From: F23-B02 sp963640555
GTDB lineage: Bacteria; Bacillota; Clostridia; Oscillospirales; Oscillospiraceae
Direction of reading: 5' to 3'
Assembly (NCBI GenBank): GCA_963640555.1
Contig: CAVHZB010000026.1
Span: 1 to 12,223, forward strand
DNA length: 12,223 nt
Both the position numbers and the translations under genes were made by a program. The notes below the pieces were generated by a model. That model was not told the origin of the DNA. It searched no databases and saw only the letters and a program-made list of their open reading frames with translations. Shown here piece by piece: positions 1 to 5,251 of this stretch (position 1 is its first letter; every line of letters starts with the position of its first letter).

Positions 1-62
1 CCTGCTGCGTATTGGATTTTATGCTCTTGCATCTGCTTTTCCATGTTCTTTGACAATCTGAG

Positions 63-98
63 CAAAGCGGGAGTCAACAAACTCCCGCTTTGTTTTCT
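63..98 (+). terminator. Intrinsic terminator of a plus-strand gene lying to the left
   Basis: A 12-bp perfect stem pairs 63-74 with 81-92 around a 6-nt loop (CAACAA) and is followed by TTTTCT. The T tract exists only on the plus strand, so a rightward transcript ends here. Two plus-strand frames stop just upstream (TGA at 51-53 and at 59-61), but neither short tail is recognisable, so the gene it serves cannot be named. A minus-strand frame starting at 44 (MEKQMQEHK...) runs off the left edge but has no ribosome site and is not called. Confidence 0.8.
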
Positions 99-389
99 GC
101 ATTTTCAGAACGCGCGGCGCCCGGGAGTGCTCAATTCCCGAGGTCTCTCGCTCATCCGACGCATGCTATTTGTTTCGCCGGCAGAGCCGCAGACCGTCTG
201 CGCTGGTCAGGCAGTGCCTCCGAAACAGGTTTTTTGCTGCGCGTTATACTTGTGATCCGCCCCGAACCGGGAAGCAGATACCTCGGTGTGGGCTCCTCGG
301 TATCTCAGCTCAGAACAGCTCGGTATTGCCGCACGGCAGCTATCTCAATAAAAGGTCAGGCAATGCCCTCCCAATAAATGAAATACTGA
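99..389. other. Intergenic stretch with several small hairpins, no convincing gene
   Basis: No reading frame here has a ribosome site or recognisable protein sequence. What can be seen are short inverted repeats: CGGGA/TCCCG (122-126/136-140), GTTTCG/CGAAAC (172-177/221-226) enclosing CGCAGA-CCG-TCTGCG (188-202), a T6 run at 230-235, AGATACC/GGTATCT (276-282/299-305) and GCCG-CA-CGGC near 328-337. They could belong to a structured RNA or to long untranslated regions. I do not recognise 6S RNA, SRP RNA or a known riboswitch. Confidence 0.4.
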
Positions 390-893
390 TCAGTTATTCT
401 CACACCATTTTACAATGTCATCAACGCACCAGCAGGGCGGTTCGCCCACGCCGGTCTTTGCCATCTCAAATGTTGCCTTCTGAGCGTCGGTAAGATCGGT
501 CTTGCCCTCAAATCTTGCCGCGATCTCCTTGTTTTTCGCTTTCATTATGAGCTTGAACGGCAGCGGCAGCTTATTTATATTAAAGCCGCCCTGACGAGTG
601 AACAGAGGAACGCTGGGTGATATAGCATTCTTTTTGCGTCCGACAGATTCGCTCTTTTCCGAAGCAGGGCTCATTCCGACCTGAACGACCGCTCCGATGT
701 CATACTTTGCCGCCGCCTTGGCATAGCCCATTATCTTGCCGGCAAACAGCCAGCCTACATAAATGATCTTGGTATCGGCGGGAACATATTCCTTGCCGAG
801 AGGACGCGCAGGGATGTGAAGTCTTGCCGAGAGGAGCTCTGCATACCTTTTGCATGAGCCGGTAGTCGATGTGTAAACTATTGAGCTGAACAT
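390..893 (-). CDS. Flavodoxin-like (FMN-binding fold) protein
   Basis: A 167-residue protein of flavodoxin size. The N-terminus is a short beta strand followed by a Thr/Ser/Gly-rich loop, YTSTTGSCKRYAELL at residues 7-21, which has the place and composition of the flavodoxin FMN-phosphate loop (T-x-T-G-x-[ST/C]). A second strand, TKIIYVGWLFAGKI (41-54), matches the strand and loop where flavodoxins contact the flavin ring. The C-terminal third is Lys-rich and helical and ends with three cysteines (154, 156, 164) that flavodoxins do not normally need. The ATG at 893 is chosen over an in-frame extension to 1019 because AGGGGG (901-906) lies 7 nt upstream and a promoter sits inside the longer frame. 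Likely a cytoplasmic electron carrier or flavin-dependent oxidoreductase subunit; the partner is unknown. It is divergent from the spore coat pair. The fold is fairly sure, the role is not. Confidence 0.7.
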   Translation of the reverse strand: MFSSIVYTSTTGSCKRYAELLSARLHIPARPLGKEYVPADTKIIYVGWLFAGKIMGYAKAAAKYDIGAVVQVGMSPASEKSESVGRKKNAISPSVPLFTRQGGFNINKLPLPFKLIMKAKNKEIAARFEGKTDLTDAQKATFEMAKTGVGEPPCWCVDDIVKWCENN

Positions 894-923
894 AACTATA
901 CCCCCTGTATTGTTTATGGATAT

Positions 924-952
924 AGAATAGCACAACATCTGCTCAAATTCAA
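924..952 (-). promoter_or_regulatory. Sigma-A-type promoter of the flavodoxin-like gene
   Basis: On the minus strand, TTGAAT (952-947) and TATTCT (929-924) are separated by 17 nt. Transcription would start near 917, about 24 nt before the ATG, leaving room for the AGGGGG ribosome site at 901-906. Confidence 0.55.
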
Positions 953-1002
953 GACCGTTAGCGCCGCCGAAAGGCGGATTTGGAAATAATTTTTTCATTT
1001 TT

Positions 1003-1032
1003 TGCATAACGGCGCGCACTCCGGCAATACTA
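1003..1032 (+). promoter_or_regulatory. Forespore-type (sigma F/G) promoter of the spore coat pair
   Basis: TGCATA (1003-1008) is followed after 14 nt by GGCAATACTA (1023-1032). The sigma-F consensus of Bacillus is close to WGCATA, a 14-15 nt spacer, then GG-N-R-A-N-A-N-T-W; the match is nearly complete. Transcription would start near 1039, about 26 nt before the first coat gene. No sigma-A -35/-10 pair is evident in this position. Sigma G recognises related sequences, so the two cannot be told apart by eye. Confidence 0.55.
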
Positions 1033-1064
1033 CCTTCGGATAAAATTTTATTGGAGGCAGCATT

Positions 1065-1238
1065 ATGACACCCAAGGAATTACTCTACATTGAAGATGCA
1101 CTCGGTCACACAAGGTTTCTCATGACTCAGTGCAGCATTGCGGCAAGCAAGCTCACCGATCCAGCTCTCAAGAGTCAGGCTCAACAGTATGTAAACGAAA
1201 ATCAAAAGCTTTTCACACGGTTTTTAGATCTTGTTTAA
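1065..1238 (+). CDS. Small CotF-like spore coat protein (57 aa)
   Basis: Starts MTPKELLYIEDALGHTRFL and is almost wholly alpha-helical. It resembles the short helical proteins that precede CotF-family coat genes in Clostridia. GGAGG at 1053-1057 is 7 nt before the ATG, and the stop at 1236-1238 is 12 nt before the next start, so the two genes are one operon. Together they have 140 residues, close to one full-length CotF-type protein, so this one may supply the N-terminal helical hairpin of a two-chain bundle (inference). It would be deposited in the spore coat or expressed in the forespore, given the promoter upstream. There is a single Cys (residue 19) and no signal peptide. The reading frame and ribosome site are clear; the family assignment rests on resemblance and context. 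Confidence 0.75.
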   Translation: MTPKELLYIEDALGHTRFLMTQCSIAASKLTDPALKSQAQQYVNENQKLFTRFLDLV

Positions 1239-1250
1239 GGAGGCACCGGT

Positions 1251-1502
1251 ATGAATGACAGAGACATTATGGAAAATCTTCTTCTCACGACAAAGGGCGT
1301 ATGCGACCTATTCATGCACGGCAGCATCGAATCGAGCACCGAAAATGTGCATCAGGCATTTACTGCCGCGCTCAACAACAGTCTTTCCATGCAGGACTGC
1401 ATATACAAGCAGATGTCCAGCCATGGCTGGTACACCAGTGAACAGGCTCAGCAGCAGAAAATAGATCAGGTAAAGCAGAAGTTTGCCGGAGCTCAGGGCT
1501 GA
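1251..1502 (+). CDS. Spore coat protein, CotF family (83 aa)
   Basis: Its features match the Coat_F family found in clostridial and bacillar spores: an N-terminal DRDIMENLLLTTKGVCDLF helix, a central HGSIESSTENVHQAF segment (residues 23-37), a helix with LNNSLSMQDCIYKQM (41-55), and the hallmark GWY near residues 59-61 followed by a Gln/Lys-rich tail. The family forms a ferritin-like helical bundle. Bacillus CotF is about 160 aa; this protein covers roughly the C-terminal half, the other part being supplied by the preceding small gene. An AAGGAGG ribosome site at 1237-1243 overlaps the upstream stop codon, giving likely translational coupling. The gene is followed directly by a hairpin terminator and converges with the AraC gene. 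It marks the organism as a spore former. Confidence 0.85.
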   Translation: MNDRDIMENLLLTTKGVCDLFMHGSIESSTENVHQAFTAALNNSLSMQDCIYKQMSSHGWYTSEQAQQQKIDQVKQKFAGAQG

Positions 1503-1508
1503 AAAAGG

Positions 1509-1531
1509 ACCGCAGGCTGATGTCCTGCGGT
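1509..1531. terminator. Bidirectional terminator between the coat genes and the AraC gene
   Basis: ACCGCAGG (1509-1516) pairs with CCTGCGGT (1524-1531) around a 7-nt loop. On the minus strand the stem is followed by CCTTTTTC, a good tract for ending the AraC transcript. On the plus strand the tail is weaker (TTACATAATGTTATTTCTTT). It lies exactly between two convergent stop codons. Confidence 0.7.
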
Positions 1532-1541
1532 TTACATAATG

Positions 1542-2384
1542 TTATTTCTTTATTTTTCCCGGACTTACCTTGAAGGTTTTTGTAAATGCGCGGTGGAATG
1601 CCGAGTAATCCGAAAAGCCGCATTCCACGGCAGCGGCCGATGCCGCCATCCCCTCACGGATAAGCCGCGCCGCAAGCACCAGACGCTTCCGGAGGATGTA
1701 ATTGTGTACCGTACAGCCGGTCTGTGCCTTGAAGGTGCGCATAAAGTGATAGCGGCTCATGTAGCACATTGCGGCCATATCGTCTATGTTGAGCTCTCCG
1801 GTCAGATTTTCGTTTATAAAGGACAGTGCCGGGGCTATTCTGCCGCCGTCTCCGGCTTTGACGGACTCGCCTGCGGTATCGCTGAGAGTTATCCGGTTTA
1901 TCCTGACAAGAAGCTGGGCAAGCATTGTTCCGCGCATGATATCCCCACCGAAAAGCCGGTCATCCATAACACTCTCGAGCCGCTCAATATCTGCTCTGAG
2001 CTCCGGTATGCCGTTCCGAGCCGGTCTTACCAGACAGTATCCCCGTTTTTCGGCAACGGTGAAGCAATCCATGAGCCCAGCCTCCGGTGCAAATCGCTCT
2101 ACGTACGCGGAGTCAAGATATATAATGACTCTCTCATAAGGAACGCTCAGGTCGATCGCCGCCTTATGTATCATATGATGACGCACAAGCAGCACATCCC
2201 ACGGCTCAAGCCTGTAGGTCGTGCCCTCAACGGTGTAATCCACGCTGCCGGATATAAGTATCACGAGCTTGTCAAACTCATGGAAATGAAAATCCTTCTC
2301 CTGACCGGAGGTATCTCTCAGGTGGAAAAGGCGGAAATTTTCGTTCAGGTAGCCGTCGTTTGCATATTGATACTGCTTTGTCAT
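1542..2384 (-). CDS. AraC-family transcriptional regulator with cupin sensor domain
   Basis: A 280-residue protein, the usual length for two-domain AraC regulators. The N-terminal half is an AraC-type cupin: HFHEF (residues 33-37), then a beta-rich LVILISGSVDYTVEG stretch and PWDVLLVRHHMIHKA (61-75). The C-terminal 100 residues hold two helix-turn-helix units, one around 199-220 (LNIDDMAAMCYMSRYHFMRTF) and one around 250-275 with the typical GFSDYSAFHRAFTKTF-KVSPG ending. It binds a small ligand in the cupin pocket and activates or represses transcription. The ATG at 2384 is preceded by GGGGG with 8-nt spacing. It is divergent from the amino-acid symporter with a shared, symmetrical control region, so that transporter is the most likely target, along with its own gene. 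The ligand is unknown; the symporter substrate is the natural guess. Confidence 0.92.
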   Translation of the reverse strand: MTKQYQYANDGYLNENFRLFHLRDTSGQEKDFHFHEFDKLVILISGSVDYTVEGTTYRLEPWDVLLVRHHMIHKAAIDLSVPYERVIIYLDSAYVERFAPEAGLMDCFTVAEKRGYCLVRPARNGIPELRADIERLESVMDDRLFGGDIMRGTMLAQLLVRINRITLSDTAGESVKAGDGGRIAPALSFINENLTGELNIDDMAAMCYMSRYHFMRTFKAQTGCTVHNYILRKRLVLAARLIREGMAASAAAVECGFSDYSAFHRAFTKTFKVSPGKIKK

Positions 2385-2414
2385 CGTTCTACCCCCGTAT
2401 CGTTACTACAAGGC

Positions 2415-2443
2415 ATTATATAGCACGATTTGCAATGTTTCAA
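2415..2443 (-). promoter_or_regulatory. Promoter of the AraC regulator
   Basis: On the minus strand, TTGAAA (2443-2438) and a perfect TATAAT (2420-2415) are 17 nt apart. Transcription would start near 2408, about 24 nt before the ATG at 2384. The -35 box abuts the left arm of the inverted repeat. Confidence 0.75.
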
Positions 2444-2470
2444 GCACTATTGTCAATTTACATTGCAAAT
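2428..2470. promoter_or_regulatory. Perfect 11-bp inverted repeat, probable AraC-regulator operator
   Basis: ATTTGCAATGT at 2428-2438 is repeated as its exact reverse complement ACATTGCAAAT at 2460-2470, with 21 bp between. The centres are 32 bp apart, about three turns of DNA, so both arms face the same side. Each arm overlaps the -35/spacer region of one of the two divergent promoters. This is what a shared operator for the adjacent regulator would look like; binding itself is inferred. Confidence 0.7.
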
Positions 2471-2485
2471 AGCTCCGAATATAAT
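2457..2485 (+). promoter_or_regulatory. Promoter of the symporter gene
   Basis: TTTACA (2457-2462) and a perfect TATAAT (2480-2485) are 17 nt apart. Transcription would start near 2492, about 26 nt before the ATG at 2518. The -35 box overlaps the right arm of the inverted repeat, and lies only 13 bp from the -35 of the opposing promoter, so two polymerases could hardly occupy both at once. Confidence 0.75.
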
Positions 2486-2517
2486 TTTCCCAGAAAACAT
2501 TGTTGGGAGTGTGTTCA

Positions 2518-3810
2518 ATGACAAAAAAATCATTTTTCAAATCATACGGCTTTATAATATTCATGCTTCTCGGTATTATCGGCGGCTGTATCGTCGGTGC
2601 GCTCAATCCAGTTGTAAAGAATGCATCGGGCGAGGTCGTTTCAAAGGGCGCGACCGTTCTTGAGCCCATCGGCACAGTTTTCATAAACCTCATGTTCTGC
2701 GTTGTCGTTCCTATGGTCTTCTGTTCGATAGCATCGGCCATTGCGAATATGTCGAGCGCAAAGCGTGCGGGTAAGGTCATGGGCATCACCGTATGCACCT
2801 TCTTCGTTACCGCAGCTATCGCAGCCGTCATCATGTATGTTGTGGTCAGGTTCTTCCCTGTTGTTACCGGTGACTACACCGTCGTTGAGGGCGAGGTCGG
2901 CTCTACCCTGAGCATCACCGACATGATAATCAACTTCTTCACCAAGCCTGACTTCGGCGAGCTGTGGAGCCGTAAGGCGATACTGCCTCTGATCATAGCC
3001 GCCATTTTCTTCGGCTTCGGTATTCAGATGACCGGCGGAAAGGACAGCATGGTCGCAAAGTTCCTCGATAATCTCACCTCCGTTCTCATGAATGTTGTCA
3101 AGATCATCACCTACTATGCCCCCATCGGCTTCTTCGGCTTCTTTGCCTATCTCGTTGCGACCTACGGTCCCGATCTCATCGGCGACTACAGCCGCACGCT
3201 GATCATCTACTATGTTCTGTGCTTTGCCTACATGTTTGTTTTCTTCCCGATCTATGCCCGCTTCGGCGGCGGCAAGGGCGGCGCGAAGGTCATGTGGAAG
3301 CACCTGTTCCGTCCGGCGGCGGTATCCTTCGGCACCTGCTCCTCCGTAGCTACGATCCCCACTAACCTCGAGGTCTGCGAGGAGACCGGCATTTCCAAGG
3401 AGGTCTCCAACATAGTCATCCCCCTCGGCGCAACGATGCACATGGACGGCTCGGCAATGAGCGCCATCATCAAGGTCGCATTCCTGTTCGGAATTTTCGG
3501 CATGGACTTCGGCACCGGTCAGGCGATACTTGCCATAATCGTAGCGGTATTCTCCTCCGTTGCAATGAGCGGCATCCCCGGCGGCGGCGGTACGGGCGAG
3601 CTCGTACTGTGCACCCTGTTCTTCCCCGACCAGCTTGCAGTCGCATTCCCCATCGCGCTTGCTATCGGCAACCTCGTCGATCCTCCCGCAACGATGGTAA
3701 ACGCAGCAGGCGACTACGTCGTTTCCTACATTGTCGAGCGCTTCTCAAACGGCAAGGATTGGCTCCAGAAGAAGCTTGCAAAGGATTCGGAAAACAAAAT
3801 CGAAGCATAA
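2518..3810 (+). CDS. Dicarboxylate/amino acid:cation symporter (DAACS family)
   Basis: A 430-residue, very hydrophobic protein of the GltP/DctA/GltPh fold. Visible landmarks are the HP1 Ser-rich tip TCSSVATIPTN (residues 273-283), the TM7 motif MHMDGS (307-312; usually NMDGT), the HP2 tip SGIPGGGG (351-358), and the TM8 segment D388-PPATMVNAAGD (to 399). It should import an amino acid or organic acid driven by Na+ or H+. The TM8 Arg that holds the side-chain carboxylate of aspartate in GltPh (RTMVN) is Ala here (ATMVN), while the neighbouring Asp388 and Asn395 are kept, which argues for a neutral substrate rather than glutamate or a dicarboxylate. ATG 2518 is chosen because GGGAG (2505-2509) is 8 nt upstream; an upstream in-frame TTG at 2500 lies before the ribosome site. 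Expression is probably controlled by the divergent AraC regulator. Confidence 0.92.
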   Translation: MTKKSFFKSYGFIIFMLLGIIGGCIVGALNPVVKNASGEVVSKGATVLEPIGTVFINLMFCVVVPMVFCSIASAIANMSSAKRAGKVMGITVCTFFVTAAIAAVIMYVVVRFFPVVTGDYTVVEGEVGSTLSITDMIINFFTKPDFGELWSRKAILPLIIAAIFFGFGIQMTGGKDSMVAKFLDNLTSVLMNVVKIITYYAPIGFFGFFAYLVATYGPDLIGDYSRTLIIYYVLCFAYMFVFFPIYARFGGGKGGAKVMWKHLFRPAAVSFGTCSSVATIPTNLEVCEETGISKEVSNIVIPLGATMHMDGSAMSAIIKVAFLFGIFGMDFGTGQAILAIIVAVFSSVAMSGIPGGGGTGELVLCTLFFPDQLAVAFPIALAIGNLVDPPATMVNAAGDYVVSYIVERFSNGKDWLQKKLAKDSENKIEA

Positions 3811-3827
3811 CCTCTCTCCTATAAATC

Positions 3828-3860
3828 AAAGCACACAGACACTTAGCCTGTGTGCTTTTT
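3828..3860 (+). terminator. Terminator of the symporter gene, perhaps bidirectional
   Basis: An 11-bp perfect stem, AAAGCACACAG (3828-3838) with CTGTGTGCTTT (3848-3858), has a 9-nt loop and ends in TTTTT on the plus strand. On the minus strand it lies 12 nt beyond the amidase stop and is followed by TTTGATTTAT, so it may also weakly end the leftward operon. Confidence 0.85.
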
Positions 3861-3869
3861 CATTTTTCT

Positions 3870-4472
3870 TCATATTGATGCGTCAACATCAGATTTAAAT
3901 CGTTCCCATGCGTCCTCGTGCTCAACGAAATACAGCGGGCACTCCTTGCCGCAGGTATCGTAATGGCGGATAACATGCTCGGCCGACAGCCCGTATGTAT
4001 CGCAGAGCCACGCCGTAAGGCGGACGAGTGAGGCGTAAGTCGCCTCGGTAAACTTCCCGCTTTCATCCGGATGGCAGACCTCTATGGAAATTGTATCGCG
4101 GTTGCGCTCGCTGGTAGCCGACGATTTTTCGTCCAACGGAAGGCACTGTATGATCTCACCTTCAAGTCCTACGACAAAGTGTGAGCTGACCGTACTCTCG
4201 GTGCCGTCAAAATAGTTTCTGTTCTGCTGTGCGGTGGTACCGGGATTGCCGACATAGTGGACAACAATGTCGTTTATCTCCTCAAGCCTGACCCCGCGTC
4301 GCGAGTGACCGTCAACCCTTATAAGCTGAACCTCGACCCAATCCGGCACCGGCTCATCGCGCACCGTATTTTTATCTACGAATATCTCGCTTTTTACTGC
4401 CGCCACCGCTATTATGGCAATGGCTGCAAGCACGGCTATCACCGCTGATGCGTGGTTTTTTCTGTGTTTCAT
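3870..4472 (-). CDS. Membrane-anchored N-acetylmuramoyl-L-alanine amidase (Amidase_2/PGRP)
   Basis: A 200-residue protein. Residues 8-26 are one hydrophobic segment (after a basic MKHRKNH start), a signal anchor or signal peptide. Residues 65-185 form an Amidase_2/peptidoglycan-recognition domain, with the expected Zn ligands His72 (in VVHYVGNPG), His170 (VIRHYD) and Cys178 (GKECP), and the NYF and HF signatures between (87-89, 98-99). It should cut the bond between MurNAc and L-Ala of the wall peptide outside the membrane. No wall-binding repeat is present, so localisation would come from the anchor. The ATG at 4472 is chosen because GGTGAG lies 4 nt upstream; that ribosome site overlaps the stop of the preceding gene, 5 nt away, so it is translationally linked to the kinase operon. 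As the last gene it is a likely effector of the two-component system, or a cell-wall enzyme working with it (inference). Confidence 0.88.
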   Translation of the reverse strand: MKHRKNHASAVIAVLAAIAIIAVAAVKSEIFVDKNTVRDEPVPDWVEVQLIRVDGHSRRGVRLEEINDIVVHYVGNPGTTAQQNRNYFDGTESTVSSHFVVGLEGEIIQCLPLDEKSSATSERNRDTISIEVCHPDESGKFTEATYASLVRLTAWLCDTYGLSAEHVIRHYDTCGKECPLYFVEHEDAWERFKSDVDASI

Positions 4473-4477
4473 TTTTC

Positions 4478-5251
4478 TCACCCATACAATTCGTGATTGA
4501 AGCTGTAGCCCTTGTCGCATATGCGCAGCAGCAGAGCACTGCTCATCCGTTCGTCGTCGCTCTCGCCGCCTATCTCCTGCCCGTCGGCAAAAACGGCGTT
4601 TATGAAAATATAGTCCGTATAACAAGTGCGGATATTCTCCGCAGGAGCTACGCTGTTTATACTGGCGTCTATGAGCGCGGCAAATGAGTCCGCAATTCTG
4701 CGCAGCAGCTCAATGTCCGGTTGCACTGGCTGCGCCTCGGCCCAGCAGGTATAATTATCTGCATAGTAGCTGAGCGCGAGCAGCACGCCCGTCTCATCGT
4801 CGAGCATGAATATCATGCTGCCGTTTTCATCGTATATGGTCACGCTCCAGACTATGATAGACGGAAGCTCACCGGAGTCGTCAACGATGAGCATCGGCTG
4901 AGGGATCCCCTCTTGATACTCGGTCGATCGCAGGTCTACGCACCTTATGTCGAATTTCCCGAGCATTTCGGCATATTCCCGCGCTTTTTCCGCTGCCTGA
5001 GACGCCAGCATATATTTACCCTCCGAAAGGTCGGCTGAATATATGCCGTCGTTAACGCCTACGAGCACGAATTTCTGTGCGAGACTTATGCTGTCTCTAC
5101 CGTTTGAGTCAAGCGCCGCCTCGGCTTTATTGAGGCTCTCTGTGCCGTTTAAAAGGGAGTTATCCTGAATTTTTGCCGATGCAAGTGGTATGCCGAAGCC
5201 GATGCAGACGGCAATTATTATTGACGCCATCGCTAAGGCCGTGTTTTTCAT
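4478..5251 (-). CDS. Secreted or membrane-anchored protein of unknown function
   Basis: A 257-residue protein not recognised as a named family. Residues 4-26 are a hydrophobic signal sequence ending in PLASAK, compatible with signal-peptidase cleavage or an uncleaved anchor; there is no lipobox cysteine. The rest is hydrophilic and acidic. A helical stretch (about 78-99) is followed by beta-rich sequence including VWSVTIYDENGSMIFMLDDE-TG-VLLALSYY (about 135-164), reminiscent of the strand-turn pattern of PepSY-like extracytoplasmic modules, but this is only a resemblance. Its ATG overlaps the kinase stop codon by 4 nt (ATGA), so it is translationally coupled to the kinase, and the amidase starts 5 nt after it. 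The context suggests an extracytoplasmic accessory factor of the kinase or amidase, for example one that modulates sensing, but nothing in the sequence proves this. Confidence 0.8.
   Translation of the reverse strand: MKNTALAMASIIIAVCIGFGIPLASAKIQDNSLLNGTESLNKAEAALDSNGRDSISLAQKFVLVGVNDGIYSADLSEGKYMLASQAAEKAREYAEMLGKFDIRCVDLRSTEYQEGIPQPMLIVDDSGELPSIIVWSVTIYDENGSMIFMLDDETGVLLALSYYADNYTCWAEAQPVQPDIELLRRIADSFAALIDASINSVAPAENIRTCYTDYIFINAVFADGQEIGGESDDERMSSALLLRICDKGYSFNHELYG

Noticed and set aside
1..100. Minus-strand frames at the left edge (27 aa beginning at about 103, and one beginning MEKQMQEHK at 44)
   Set aside because: They look protein-like but have no ribosome site, and the first runs through the terminator stem. 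Without sequence to the left they cannot be supported.
385..394. Palindrome ACTGATCAGT over the flavodoxin-gene stop codon
   Set aside because: A 10-bp palindrome can arise by chance, has no loop or T tract, and no second copy was noticed.
964..977. CCGCC-GAAA-GGCGG hairpin
   Set aside because: Only 5 bp and followed by ATTTGG rather than a T run; too weak for a terminator, and it sits between two promoters.
1539..2423. A 294-codon open frame on the plus strand opposite the AraC gene
   Set aside because: No ribosome site at its start, no recognisable domains, and it runs fully antisense to a clear AraC protein that has its own promoter and ribosome site.
2641..3441. A 266-codon open frame on the minus strand opposite the symporter
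   Set aside because: Its charged, repetitive composition is that of a GC-rich antisense shadow; the symporter on the plus strand has intact family motifs.
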